Below, one piece after another: positions 13,541-25,249 of a stretch of DNA of 64,000 nucleotides. Origin of the DNA: Trochalopteron elliotii. Its lineage: Eukaryota > Chordata > Aves > Passeriformes > Leiothrichidae. The notes under the pieces were generated by a model. That model was not told where the DNA came from and ran no database searches. It saw only the letters and a program-made list of their open reading frames with translations. How positions within the stretch are numbered: position 1 is the first letter of the stretch; each line of letters starts with the position of its first letter. The position numbers were made by a program, and so were the translations under genes. The stretch is taken from contig JANPWX010000351.1 of NCBI GenBank assembly GCA_024734555.1, positions 93,060-157,059 on the forward strand, given 5' to 3'.

Positions 13541-14840
13541 TCAGGCCGAGTTAAGAAGATGCACTTTGAAGGCTGCCGGCCGGCGTTCCGGCCTGACACA
13601 CTCGGAGCGGTGAGGCAGAGCCGGGCGCGGGGGCGCCCCGGGAGCGGGGGCAGCTGCGTGTCCGCACACCGAGCTCAGGGGCAGCTGGAAAGGTCACACA
13701 GAGCACCAGTGACGTTCTCTGGCATGTGATTCCCTTGTGAGTTCAGGGGTTTGATGTGGGGACTAAGCACAAGTCAGCATTTATACCAGATGACAATCAT
13801 TCATCGCAGAGGTGTCAGTCACAGACGCCGACTGCCGGAGAGACGCCGCTCCTGGATCAGCTGCTCTGGCAGAGCCTCCCCGTGCAACTGCAGCAGAGCA
13901 ACCAGCTCTCCACTCCTGTGGCATGGCTCTGTTTTTAACCCCAGCAGCTCCACAGACCCGAGTTCTCACTCGGTGCAGCCACAGAGGTACACAGAGGCAC
14001 ACAGAGGTACACGGATCCCAATAGCTCTTTCTTCCTGTAGCAATAACCCATCACCACTGAGCTCTGCGGCTGGGTTTTCACATCAGGACAGCCCTGCACT
14101 CGGGCAGTCTGCAAACAGAGAGGGGCCATTGCCCTTGGCCCCTGCCAGCCCCGTGGCTGAGCTCAGGGCCCCTGCAGAGCTGTGCTCTGATGGGAAAGAT
14201 GGGAGTGCTCACAGAGCAGCTCAGCTGGAGGGGACCAGAGGTGCTCACCTGTATGACCCTTGGGCAGAGGAGCTGCCAGGTTCAGCAGAGCAGCTAACCC
14301 TGGAGCAGATGCACATCCCCACATCACTCGGTACTTCTGCACCAGCCTCTGTGCTTTGTCCCACAGGGCCACTCACAGCAGAACCTGTGACACCTGGCCT
14401 CTACAAAGGCAGGCTGTGGCACAGCAAAAGGGCACAGCAGTTCTACAAGGGGAGAGGGAAACCTGGGAGAGCCCAGCGAGACAGGTTATTCATTCGTTGT
14501 ACTTTCTGCAATAAATCAGAAGAGAAGCCAAAACAAATTCCCCGTGGCCTCATTTGCATCCCTCCTCCTTTGGGAAATCAGCTCTCCTGGAAAAGGAAGG
14601 CCTCGCTCTGTACTGGTGTCGAATGTGCTCAGTGTGATGTGCAGCCCTCGCTGCTGCCCTGATTGCTGGGCCCCGCCGGGGACCTCGGCAGCAGCCGGCC
14701 AAGTGCAGGAGCAGCACTGGAGCATCGGCACCCGCGGCAGGACAGGAAACCTCCGCCGGAGCCGCCCTTCCTTCCTGCACACCCCGGCCAAGTCCCACAC
14801 CCCCGGGGCGGGCGGCTCTCTCAGCACCGCCAACGCTGAG
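13541..14840. promoter_or_regulatory. Two small GC-rich islands
   Basis: CpG-rich patches at about 13560-13690 and 14640-14830 stand out from their surroundings. The 303-codon plus-strand frame at 13751-14662 between them is low in recognisable content and is contradicted by frames on the other strand. A short tandem of ACACAGAGGTAC-like units lies at 13978-14015. They could be regulatory islands; no gene is assigned. Confidence 0.35.
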
Positions 14841-17800
14841 CCAAGCACTCTGCAACTAAATTTAGAGTTTCTCATCTCACACAACCACTTCGCAGAATCT
14901 CTGAAAAGCTGCTGCGGTTGTAAGTCAAAGCATGAGCAACACATGGTAGGAAAACCACCCAGATTTCTTCTTTTGCAACATTTGTCTGATCCTGGACTTT
15001 ACCTTGATCCAAAGGTATCCAAAAATGAGTGAGGCCAAGGCTGATACAGTCCCTGTCTGGACCTCTGAAACCCACTATTTATGTAAGTTCAGCATGTGCA
15101 AAGGACTACCAGCCTCTGAAACCACAAAGCTGTGTCCGAGTGTTACAACATGCTGAAAGCCTGCAACGGTGAAGCTGACACAGCAAACGAGAGATCCTGG
15201 GACAACATCTGGTCCCCCTGACACAGGGGGAGTTTCCCTGAAGAGAACCCAGATCTACACGTTTAACTTGAACTCTCTTAGCTGTTTTTTCTGTTACAAA
15301 GATAAAAAGGGAGCACAATCCCTTGTACATCGCTTCTAGCAAGCAAACTTCAACATAGCTGTGACCAAGAGTTTTTCTTCATAATGAATGTTGGATTTCT
15401 TGGAACTACTGGCATCCCTGGGAGCCAGTTCTCCATGTGCTGGGTGAGAGATTGTGTTTGGGAATTTCCTATGGCCAAACCCAGCTCAGACAGCACTGAC
15501 CTGCCAGGGGCCTTTGGTCATAGCCACCTTCCTCCAGACCCCGCTGTGCAGAGCAGCCTTGCACTGAGTGCCTGGAAAGTGTTTGTTCTTGCCACAGTAA
15601 TAACATCCCACCTAAACCAAGCCCTGGAACAGACCCCTCAGGCTGAGCTGTCTGGCCTCACCCATGGCTCCAGGCATGAGCCTGAACAGAACCATTCAAT
15701 CAGCTCAAGGCTCCAACCCGTGGGGCTGTTGGCAGCACAAGGAACACCAAGTCCTGCTTCCATGGCAGACTGGCAATGTTCTCAGTCCCCTCTTTATGAT
15801 TTCTCTTGCTTTACCACAGTATCATTTAGGATCTATTTTTATTCAGATCCCCAGTGAGACCGATTGAGGTCTGTAAAGCCCAGCTGGAAACTCTAGCTCA
15901 GCCAGGAGCATTACAGGCAAAAGTAAACAAGCTATGAGGGTATATTTTTCTTGGCTATTTACCCTACTGCTGTTAAGATGTACAGGCAGACTGAAGAGTC
16001 ACATCTTTTTCCTATTCCAGCTTTTTCCAGGCTGATCTGCCACACAGTCCAAGAAGTCTCAGAGTTACCATAGTCAGGTGTACTCTGAACTCCCAGCACC
16101 TGACACACACAAAGGCACCATCAGCCAGAACAACAGCCATGCCACTCATGGTTGATTGTTGGTTTTGTGAGTGACTGAAAACTGCTGGGCACACTTCTTA
16201 ATCACAAACTCTCAAGATGGTTTGGGTTGGAAGGGACCTTAAAGCCCATCCCACCCCCTGCCCTGGGCAGGGACACTTTCCACTGTCCCAAGGTGCTCCA
16301 AGCCTGGTCCAGCCTGGCCTTGGACACTGCCAGGGATCTTCAGTGAGGGCTGCCTCATCTGTTGCATTTCTGTTCTCTAGACCAACCCTGCCTCTCCTCC
16401 TCCTGTACCTTCCTGCTGTTTTCCTGCAGCAGCAGCCTGTTCCTGCTGTCAGCCCCCTCCTGTCTCTGGGAGCCACGCTCCCAGCCCGGGCTGAGCACAG
16501 CCGTGGGAAGCACGGAGCATCCAGGGTCATCTGCAATTAAAACACTCTCAGTGTTCATGTGCAGAGCAGCTGTAATGGCAACTACTGTGACTATTCATCC
16601 AGTCTGTGCAAGTGTAAATCAGCCTTTCCTCACCTTTTCGTTTTTTCAGAAAATCAACCCCTTTTCCAACATTCCTGGGAATCATTCACGTTTTAGCTGT
16701 CAATAATATGGCATTGAAAAAGTTATTGTTCAGTAATAGAATTACCTCAGATCCTATGCAACTGATTGAGATAAGCTATAAAAATTCCTCTGCCCCACCC
16801 CACAGGAGAGGAGCTGGTGGGTTCAGGACACTTCAAGGTACTGAGAAAGACTCTACTGGGGTCTGATCAGATGTAGGAAACACCAAATCACTCCCATGTT
16901 GAGGTCTGTGACAAAGCCCCATCCCAGACAGGCAGCAGGAACAGCACAGCTGCTCAGGGAAGCTTCACAAAAATATTATTAAGGAGAAAGCCTGAGTTTG
17001 GGTTAAATGGGAATAGGGCAGCTTAGAATAAAGATCAGCTTTGCTAAAAGAAAGAAGAAAGGCACCGCTTTCACCAAGCTTCTCTCCCGCCCCTTATTTG
17101 CATTTTCTGATGCCAGCTCCCTGCTACAGCATGGGAACAGTCGGACCAAGTGATGGATCTGCAGGTTTCTATGGTGATCAGCACAGAAATTGCCTGCCCA
17201 GCCGTGTGTGAAGAGAAGCATCCATGTCAGAAACTGCAGATTGTATGGTGAGAGAAAACCCTGCTTTGGACTGGGGTGTAGGGGTTGTGCTGCAGAGGCC
17301 CAGAGCTCGCTCAGCAACCTGGGGATGTCTGTGCAGGACAGTGTGGGGAGGTGAGAACTCAGAGGAAATACTGACAATCACTCCTGAGTAATTACACAAT
17401 GTCATTTAAAAATACTGATACAAAGTGCATAATATTTCTAAATATCTGATATATCAATTTCTTCTCGTCCTGTTCCATGAGAGCAGAGCCTGAACCCCAC
17501 CTGGCTGCACTCTCCTGTAAAGGAGTTGTGGAGAGTGAGAAGGTCCCCCCTGAGCCTCCTTTTCTGCAGGCTGAGCCCCCTGCCAAAGGCACATCTGCCA
17601 AGAAAAGAAAGGGATTCAATTCCTGTACTTGGTAACTGCTGATTGTATAACCTGTGTAGAAGGTTCTGAGTTCATGTTCACTGTCCTCATGAGCTACAGC
17701 ACAAGTCCTTGTCTCTATAAACACGTTAGTTCCTTACAAACCTGTAAATCAGAAAGTGAGGGAGAGAGGGTTGGTGAAGAAACAACCTCAAATCCCAACT

Positions 17801-18470
17801 GCCACACACTTAAGGCAGAAGCACTGATTCCATCTATTTAGGCTATTCCCAGAAGGGAAGTCTGGATAATAAAAATGAGCCCTGGCAACAGGAGAAAGCT
17901 CGTTAATCGATCCAGACTAAGCCACTGGCTGGCACTTTCCAGCTGAGAAACATCGAGTATGTTCCCCTTGAAAACCTTCCCCTGCGGCTGTCGGGGAAGG
18001 TGATGGGCTAACGACACGAGTTAATGCACTTACTCCCTTTAGGAATCAAACCTGGAACTTGTCAATTCAAGTACAGCTGGGAGGAGACACTGATCTAAGT
18101 TGAAGAAGAAAAAAAATAAAAATACATGTTTACTCTCAGTCTTTACCCAAACTGGCTCAGAAAAGCCAGGCAGTTTGGTGAGACATAAATGGAGAAACAT
18201 AAATGCCAACTCCTAAACATATTAGGGAAATAGCGTGGCTGAGAAAAGGACAGAGTACACACAATGATTTTCTTTTTCGAAGTCAATTACTGCAGCTCCC
18301 CAGGCTGAATGAAGCAGCTGCTGCAAACCTCCCGACAGCAGCTGCTTCGCCAAACCTCGGGGGCTCTGCCCTGGGGCCGGCCTTGAGCACGAACCCGGCC
18401 TGGCCTGGCTGTCCCAGGTCACTGGGAGCGCCCTCAGTCACCCCGGGCCAGGTGATGCCCTGGCAGCAGG
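14841..18470. other. Intergenic, one CR1 fragment
   Basis: No exon recognised. Apart from the CR1 remnant at 16201-16340 nothing distinctive is seen. Confidence 0.65.
16201..16340 (-). mobile_element. CR1 LINE fragment, 3' end
   Basis: TTTGGGTTGGAAGGGACCTT and the following GGCAGGGACACTTTCCACTG are the reverse complement of the typical avian CR1 3' end. The element is 5'-truncated, as most CR1 copies are, and has no coding capacity left. Confidence 0.85.
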
Positions 18471-18474
18471 AGCT

Positions 18475-19190
18475 GTGTGCTCACATAGCACGGCACGGCA
18501 CGGCACGGCACGGCACGGCACGGCACGGCACGGCACGGCACGGCACGGCACGGCACGGCACCGGTGTGCTCACACAGCACGGCACAGCACGGCACGGTGC
18601 CGGTGTGCTCACACGGCACGGCACGGCACGGCACGGCACGGCACGGCACGGCACGGCACGGCACGGCACGGCACGGTGCCGGTGTGCTGACACAGCCCGG
18701 CACGGCACGGCACGGTACCGGTGTGCTCACACAGCACAGCACGGCACGGCACAGCACGGCACGGTACCGGTGTGCTCACACGGCACGGCACGGCACGGCA
18801 CCGGTGTGCTCACACAGCACGGCACGGCACAGCACGGCACGGTGCCGGTGTGCTCACACAGCACGGCACGGCACAGCACGGCACCGGTGTGCTCACACGG
18901 CACGGCACGGCACGGCATGGTGCCGGTGTGCTCACACAGCACAGCACAGCACAGCACGGCACCGGTGTGCTCACACGGCACGGCACGGCACGGCACGGCA
19001 CGGCACGGCACGGTACCGGTGTGCTCACACAGCACAGCACGGCACGGCACGGCACAGCACGGCACGGTGCCGGTGTGCTCACACAGCACGGCACGGCACG
19101 GCACAGCACGGCACGGTACTGGTGTGCTCACACGGCACGGCACGGCACGGCACAGCACGGCACGGTGCCGGTGTGCTCCCGGGTGCCGGT
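18475..19190. repeat. Two-level (CACGG)n minisatellite with GTGTGCTCACAC linkers
   Basis: Runs of the pentamer CACGG are separated by about fifteen linkers containing GTGTGCTCACAC, itself an inverted repeat (GTGTG-CT-CACAC). The linker starts are spaced 89, 39, 79, 39, 49, 34, 44, 39, 39, 39, 39, 54, 54, 49 and 49 bases, so every interval is 5n+4. Variant pentamers are mostly CACAG, plus one CATGG, both CpG-decay products. Frames of up to 368 codons on both strands are repeat artefacts. Confidence 0.97.
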
Positions 19191-20150
19191 GTCCCGGCAG
19201 GAGCACAGCCAGGCTCGGGGGCACCGCCCGCACCGGCAGCTGCCGCAGCCTGGCTCCGCTGCCCAGCAGCCTCACACAAAGAAGCGGCGTCTCCCGACAC
19301 CACATCTGAGGACGCTCTGCGGCCGGCTCGGCTGCAGGGGCACACGTGGGAGCCTGATGTTACAGGGCTGGAGCATCAGAAGGTGCTGCGAACACCCGGG
19401 CACAGGAAATCGCCTCTGGGAAAGCTGGGGGCTGGGAGTGAAACCCGAGCACCAGCCCTGCTCCCTCAGACATGCCTAAAAACACACAGGAAAGGCATGT
19501 ATTCAATATGATCAACAAAGAGTAGAAATTAGTAGCCCAGAAACAATAAATATATAGTTATCTGTCATTATGTTACAAATAATTCAATAACCATAAACCA
19601 TTTAACAGCCAAAGGGAAGTCAGCAGCATGGTGGCTGCTTCTCATCAGAACAAACCCTTTTAATAGCTTCAACCCTGAACATTAATCAGCATTTATTGCT
19701 TAAAATTAGCGTTTGTAAGTTCCCTCACTATAGCACAGAGCCTGAGGATCCCAGGTCCCAGTCAGGCGAGGGCATTGCGGCTCATCCCCTGGGTTATATT
19801 TCAGACCCGGCAGAGCCGCTGTAGCACAGCACCTGTTCTACACCCCGTGAAATGCGCGGGGACCGCAGCCACAGTGATTGGAAATGTACGTTGTTGATAA
19901 CCCCTGTGTAAACCTCGAGCCGGTCATTCAGCTCCGGCTCCCCCATCCTGCTCTCCCCCTGGGCGGGCTGTGCCCGGCTCTGGCGGCACTGCTGCAGCCC
20001 CATCCCACCTGTGGGGTCACAGGGGAACCGGGGGGCCGCAGCCAAAGGGAGAATTACCCACCCCAGGTCAGTGGTTTCCTCCCCAGCACCCCCAAACGCC
20101 TGCACCCGTTGCATTTGTTTCTGCGGGGGCACAACTGCAGGAAGCAGAAG

Positions 20151-20174
20151 TGTGTGTGTGTGTGTGTGTGTGTG
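20151..20174. repeat. (TG)12 microsatellite
   Basis: Perfect dinucleotide run. Confidence 0.97.
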
Positions 20175-20250
20175 AAGGGGGAGAGCTGAGAAAGCTGAGA
20201 ACAGAGAAGCGGTCCGGGATCTTCAGGCGCTTCCCTCGTCCTGCGGCAGG

Positions 20251-20355
20251 GAGGGGGCACAAGCAGCGGGCAGGGAGNNNNNCACAAGCAGCGGGCAGGG
20301 AGCAGAGGAGGGGGCACAAGCAGCGGGCAGAGAGCAGAGGAGGGGGCACAGGGGC
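20251..20355. repeat. 32-bp tandem array with internal gap
   Basis: GGGGCACAAGCAGCGGGCAG-type units repeat about four times at 32-base spacing, with the five-base N gap in the second unit. Copies differ by a few bases. Confidence 0.88.
20278..20282. other. Five-base N gap inside a tandem repeat
   Basis: Five N interrupt a 32-bp tandem array. The spacing across the gap is 25 bases instead of 32, so the true missing length differs from five. Confidence 0.95.
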
Positions 20356-21765
20356 CCCGCACGGGCCAGCGGCTGTGGGAGCAGGCGGGGCCGCTCTGCC
20401 CTGTGCCCTCAGCCCCCGAGCTGCTGCTGGAACAACCGAGCTGACTCGTGCCTGAATTCTCCACGCAGAACTCGGGCTGCTGAGCAGAGCCCCGTGGCCG
20501 AGCCTCTGTGGCTGTGATGGTCAGGCTGCAGGTCCTGAAGGGGACAGCCCTGCGTGGGCTGCCAGAGCTGGCCTGGTCCTAGGACGCAGTTCTGCCCAGC
20601 CTTGCTAGAAACCCGTCCTCAGGGAAACGTTGACTTCCCATTGATGCAAAACAGGAGACTGGTGTAGTGTCTTCCAGAGAGAGTTTGCATAAATCAAAAT
20701 CTGATTATGCTACATTTTGAATGCTAGATTTTCCACAAGATGGTGAAGCACAGTGATCTATAATCTGTTTTGCATTGAATTAATTGAAATAAATTACCAT
20801 AATCCTCTCTGAGTCCTGCAATCACTGTTTTTCAGATTGAACCTTCCTTGAGGGTTTTAAAAAAATTCTTGCTTTTTCCATAAGGGTAGTTATTAGACTT
20901 AAAAATAATACCTGCCCTTGAAAGAAAGCTCAGCCCCAGCTGAGTACCTCGTTACCTGCTGGCTCAGCCCTTTGTTAATTTGGTAAGTGCTGTGATGTAT
21001 CACCACAAAAGCCCAGTTTGAAGTCAGTGTGTTTCATCTTGCAAAGAGATTGATTTGAAATTGACCCCGTTTCAAGTGACTAAAAATTGTAAGAGTTTCT
21101 AATTAATTCAATTTTGAGCCTACTCACATCATACATTTTCCATCCAACCTCTGGATCCCAGAGAGTATATCCAGTTCTATTCAGAGGGGAGGGTGGGGCC
21201 ACCCAAAGGAACTCATCCTTCCTTCTGCAATGTTTCTAGTCTAGTACTTACACCAAGGCAAGGCAGCAGTCTTGCTTCCTGAAGTATAGAGATGAAAATT
21301 GTGGGGTTTTTAAATTTTGGAACATGTATGTTTTCATCTATGTGACCACACACCCCTGCAAGGACCCACGGACTCGGAGGCTCACAAAGCTCCTGAGTGC
21401 AGAGGAGGCAGCAGGGCAGGAGGGAAAGGCAAACTCAGGGCACCTTTGTTCTCCCTCCAGTTCTGACATAGTTCAGGGGCTTATGTAGCTCTTGGCAGCC
21501 ACCGAAAAATCAAAAAAATCAAGTGATGGCTCTGTGTAAGTTCTGCTCTTTGATTCAGCACCGAGCAGCTGCAGAGGGAGGGTTTGGGATGCAGCCTCCA
21601 TCCCTGCTCGGGGTGCTGGGGATGTTCCTCAGGGCTGCTCATCCCACCAGGCCCCTGCAGGCTTGGCCACACACCCTCAGGGCACACAGCCCCAAACCCT
21701 TCTCTTCATGGCTGGCCACTACTGCAAGCATTCCACAGGATCTCTGCCTTTTGAAACTGCTATAT

Positions 21766-21767
<2 letters not shown>

Positions 21768-21831
<64 letters not shown>

Positions 21832-21843
21832 TATATATATTAT
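21768..21843. repeat. (AT)n(AC)n(AT)n compound microsatellite
   Basis: About 25 AT units, then six or seven AC units, then AT again. AT arrays of this length can form cruciforms. No coding role. Confidence 0.97.
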
Positions 21844-21849
21844 ACACCT

Positions 21850-24800
21850 GTTGGCTTTCCAAGATAGATTCACAGTTTACATGAATTCAGTGTCACCTTA
21901 GGGTAAAATCACCCATAGAAAGGGGAAGAAATAAGTTTACACAGATAGTCAGCTGAGAATTCAGCACAGGGGAAGGAAGACTTTCTTTTATAATGAAATT
22001 ACAACTTTAAAAAAAAATCACACTACTAGGTGCATGTGAAATATTTAAATTCAGGCTGTGGTTAAATTTGCTTCAGTAAGGCTCTGATTTCAATGGGGTG
22101 TCAAAAGAATGGAGAATTAGGGACACATCCACAGAATCTGAGAATATATTAAATTCAAATTCAAACAGTGCTAAGTCAGTGCCCAAACAGAACTTCAGTC
22201 ATTAATTTATATTAACAATTCTATTGTCGGCACTGGGGACACCTAACACATTTGCTTTTACATCCTTGTGTTTACATCCTGGAATAGCACAGTTTATGTC
22301 TCCATATGAGTATGCACAAACATGTTTTCCAAATGAACCCCAGTTCCTCATCAGTTAATTGCTGTTAACGACTGAGTGCTGAAACCCCGAGGTGACTCAG
22401 CACCCCTGGAACAGCTGCCACCAGGTGCACATGGAGCGAGCCCGGCCTGCTGAAGGCTGTGAGGAGTGCAGGAATATCCACCCCCGGGCTCCCAGCACTG
22501 CATCAGACAGCTCTGGCTCCCTGTCCCCACCACCAGGACACAGAGGTGACACAAGCCTGGCTGCCCTTGCAGACAGAGCTGCCCACAAACGGGTCAGACA
22601 GGTCAGGGCCTCACCTTTAATCACCATGGGACCCTGCTGCTTTAGCAGTGCTGAACTAATGTGTGCCAGGTCAAAAGTGCTTGAAGAGAATCCAGAAAAC
22701 TCTTTTTAGGTGCTTATAACTGGCTAAATAAACACACACCTCGATTTCTGTGCTACTGGTCTGATACTCAGCGAGTGCAAGCACACAGTTCCTAATTTTC
22801 TATGCTAGAATTAGAAAAATGTGGATGTTTCCCAAATTGTGGATACCAGATACAACTTTGTACATATGAATAAATATTTATGCTCAGCAATCTGTAACTG
22901 TCACTGCAGAGGCTGAAGTACAGTAATACTGTAAGGGAATAAATGCCTCAGTATCTGTGAACTTTAATACTCCAGGCTGACCCATTTCTTTTGGAAATAA
23001 TCTTTTCTGAGCTGTTTCTCTGCTGAGAGTCCAGGTCTTAGGAATACCTTAAACATACAGCGCTCTCCTTAAACTTTATTGCAAAAATATGTGGAGACAT
23101 GGCACGTATTTCTGGAATCTGCTCAGCTTGTGCTATACAGCAACTCAGATGTGAATCTCCTCTCTATTTTTTCCCTTAATTAAAGGAGAAACCAAAAGAT
23201 CCAACAATGGAAGGGAAAACAAAACCCACAATAAAGTAAACATAACATTTGAAACCAGAAACCCAGTAGAAAATAGACAGCTGATCTGGGATGCAGCAGA
23301 GTACCCCAAAAAGAAGGGAAATCAAGACTGCAAACATTAGAAACTCAGTTACTCAAGTACTTTGTCAGCATGCTTTCATCTGAACTTTGGTAATCATCAG
23401 TAAACTTGGCAGCAGACTCCCCATATGAAATGGGGGTACGTGATCCTGCTGTAGTTCATTCAGGGGATAAAATCATCACTAATCTCATCCTTCAGCACAC
23501 ACAGCTCCCAAGTCCCCTGAGTCACATTGCAGCAATCATCACTATAAAGTTCCACACAGCTTAAAAGAGATTTTGGTGATTAGTGGTGTAGAGAAGCTCA
23601 GTCTAAACATCAAACTCATCCCTGGTGGAGAACACGTGTTGTACAAATGTTCTTTGCACTTTTGAATCTGCTTAGCAATGTAAGGAGGGAAGAAACCAGT
23701 AAATCCATAATACACACACAGAAGGATGTTTTAGACCCGAACCAGAAGAATGGAGCCCATCTCCCCAGCTCCCAGCAGGACACCCTGCTCGCTGCCACAC
23801 AACCATGTCTGGCCTTTGGGGAACCTGGCAGTGTGTCCTGCCTCCAGCCCCAGCCCACAAACCACCCCACAGTCCCCCATGGCAGATCCCCACCCTGCCC
23901 AGCCTGGATCTCCTCAGTCCTGCCCTGCTGCTCCAGCCCCAGCTCACCCCAAGGCAGCACAGGGGGGAAGGCACCAGGACCCAGCAGAGGAAGGTAAACA
24001 CAAGGCACATTTGTGTTTTTAAGAAAACATGCAGTTTTGAGCTCCAAAATGTACCTATTTTATGCTTCTACAGAAAGTGGTTTTGGAATATCTGCAGAGA
24101 TTTATTTCTCTTTCAAGCTGCCTCTCTGGCCAAGAGTGGCTACAATACACATCCCCTGCATTGCTGAAATTGGGATAACTGTAGGAACACTACAGAAACA
24201 AAGAATTAGATGAACATACCCACAAATGAGAAACTGGGGACATCTGCTATAACATCTGATCTGTACCTTTTGGAATATCTGATTCAGAGGAAAGGACAGC
24301 TAACTTTTATTTCAGATTAGTCTTCACCCCGAAGTTCATTCAGATTAATCTTCACCCAGAAGTTCATTTAAGCTACCTAAACCATCCCCTTTCACCCTAG
24401 TGTAACAAAGTAACATGATTGTATCAAAAGGAAAACCAGCAATTTTTTTGATCATTCTGTCCAGTCTCATTGCTGCAGCATTTCTTGCACAATCATTATC
24501 AGTCTGTCAAGCAGAGGAGAAACATCTGGGGTCTGTCTGTACCTGGACGTCACATCTATTAACTGAGCACTTTACATAATGTTCCCTTGCAGAACTTTGT
24601 AGAGATAAATGGGGTTTAAATTGCTGAAGTTACATGTCAGGCAACATTTTCCTAAAAATCTCTCTCTGTCAAGGACTACAAAACAAAGCTATGGCTTCTT
24701 GATCAGTCTGCTCTTCACCCAAACCTCCAAAAGACCCAAGACTGCCAAAACTGAAAATAGAGTCAATACAGAACAGCTGCTTTCAATATTTTAATACTTA

Positions 24801-25200
24801 TTTGAATGACTTGCAAGTTCTGGTTAACTGACTTCTAATTTTACAGTGGTTTATGTAGGATCTGGGACTTGTTGGATAGTGCAGATTAAGGATTTGAGTT
24901 CTTGCTTTATGCACAATCTGCACCTCTGGCACGGACAGCAGCAAAGCAGCCCCAGTGTTGGCTGGAGCAATTTACCCTTCAGAAACTGAAAACAGCCACA
25001 GAGAAAATGTGATGGCTGTTCTGGAGCTTTCTGCAGGAACATCTCTGCTCATCATCATCGACAGGTTTTGCTGGGGGCTCCTTCAGCACCAGAGTGACTG
25101 TTCCATAAGGACTGTCCCATAAGGAATGCTCCAGAACTGAGATCACTGAGGTGAGATCATCTGTGGAAAGGGAGGAATTCTGATCCCAACCCCAGTGAAG
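21850..25200. other. Intergenic, no gene seen
   Basis: AT-rich DNA with a 28-bp tandem duplication at 24313-24368, listed separately. The overlapping proline-rich frames around 23650-24050 are on both strands and look spurious. Confidence 0.65.
24313..24368. repeat. 28-bp tandem duplication
   Basis: Two copies of CAGATTAGTCTTCACCCCGA-like sequence, offset by 28 bases with a few mismatches. Confidence 0.85.
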
Positions 25201-25206
25201 TCAGAT

Positions 25207-25208
<2 letters not shown>

Positions 25209-25242
<34 letters not shown>
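25209..25242. repeat. (CA)17 microsatellite
   Basis: Perfect dinucleotide run. Confidence 0.97.
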
Positions 25243-25245
<3 letters not shown>

Positions 25246-25249
25246 TCTG

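Larger units (their letters stand above)
19200..21760. other. Intergenic with short repeats
   Basis: GC-rich to about 20500, then AT-rich. Contains a (TG)n run and a 32-bp array, listed separately. No exon recognised. Confidence 0.65.

Noticed and set aside
13751..14662. 303-codon plus-strand ORF
   Set aside because: No domain, signal peptide or repeat pattern is visible, and antisense frames are equally long. It lies in GC-rich DNA where stops are rare.
18203..19309. 368-codon plus-strand ORF with ARHGT repeats, and its 315- and 252-codon partners
   Set aside because: It lies on the CACGG minisatellite. All frames on both strands are open there because the pentamer contains no stop in any phase.
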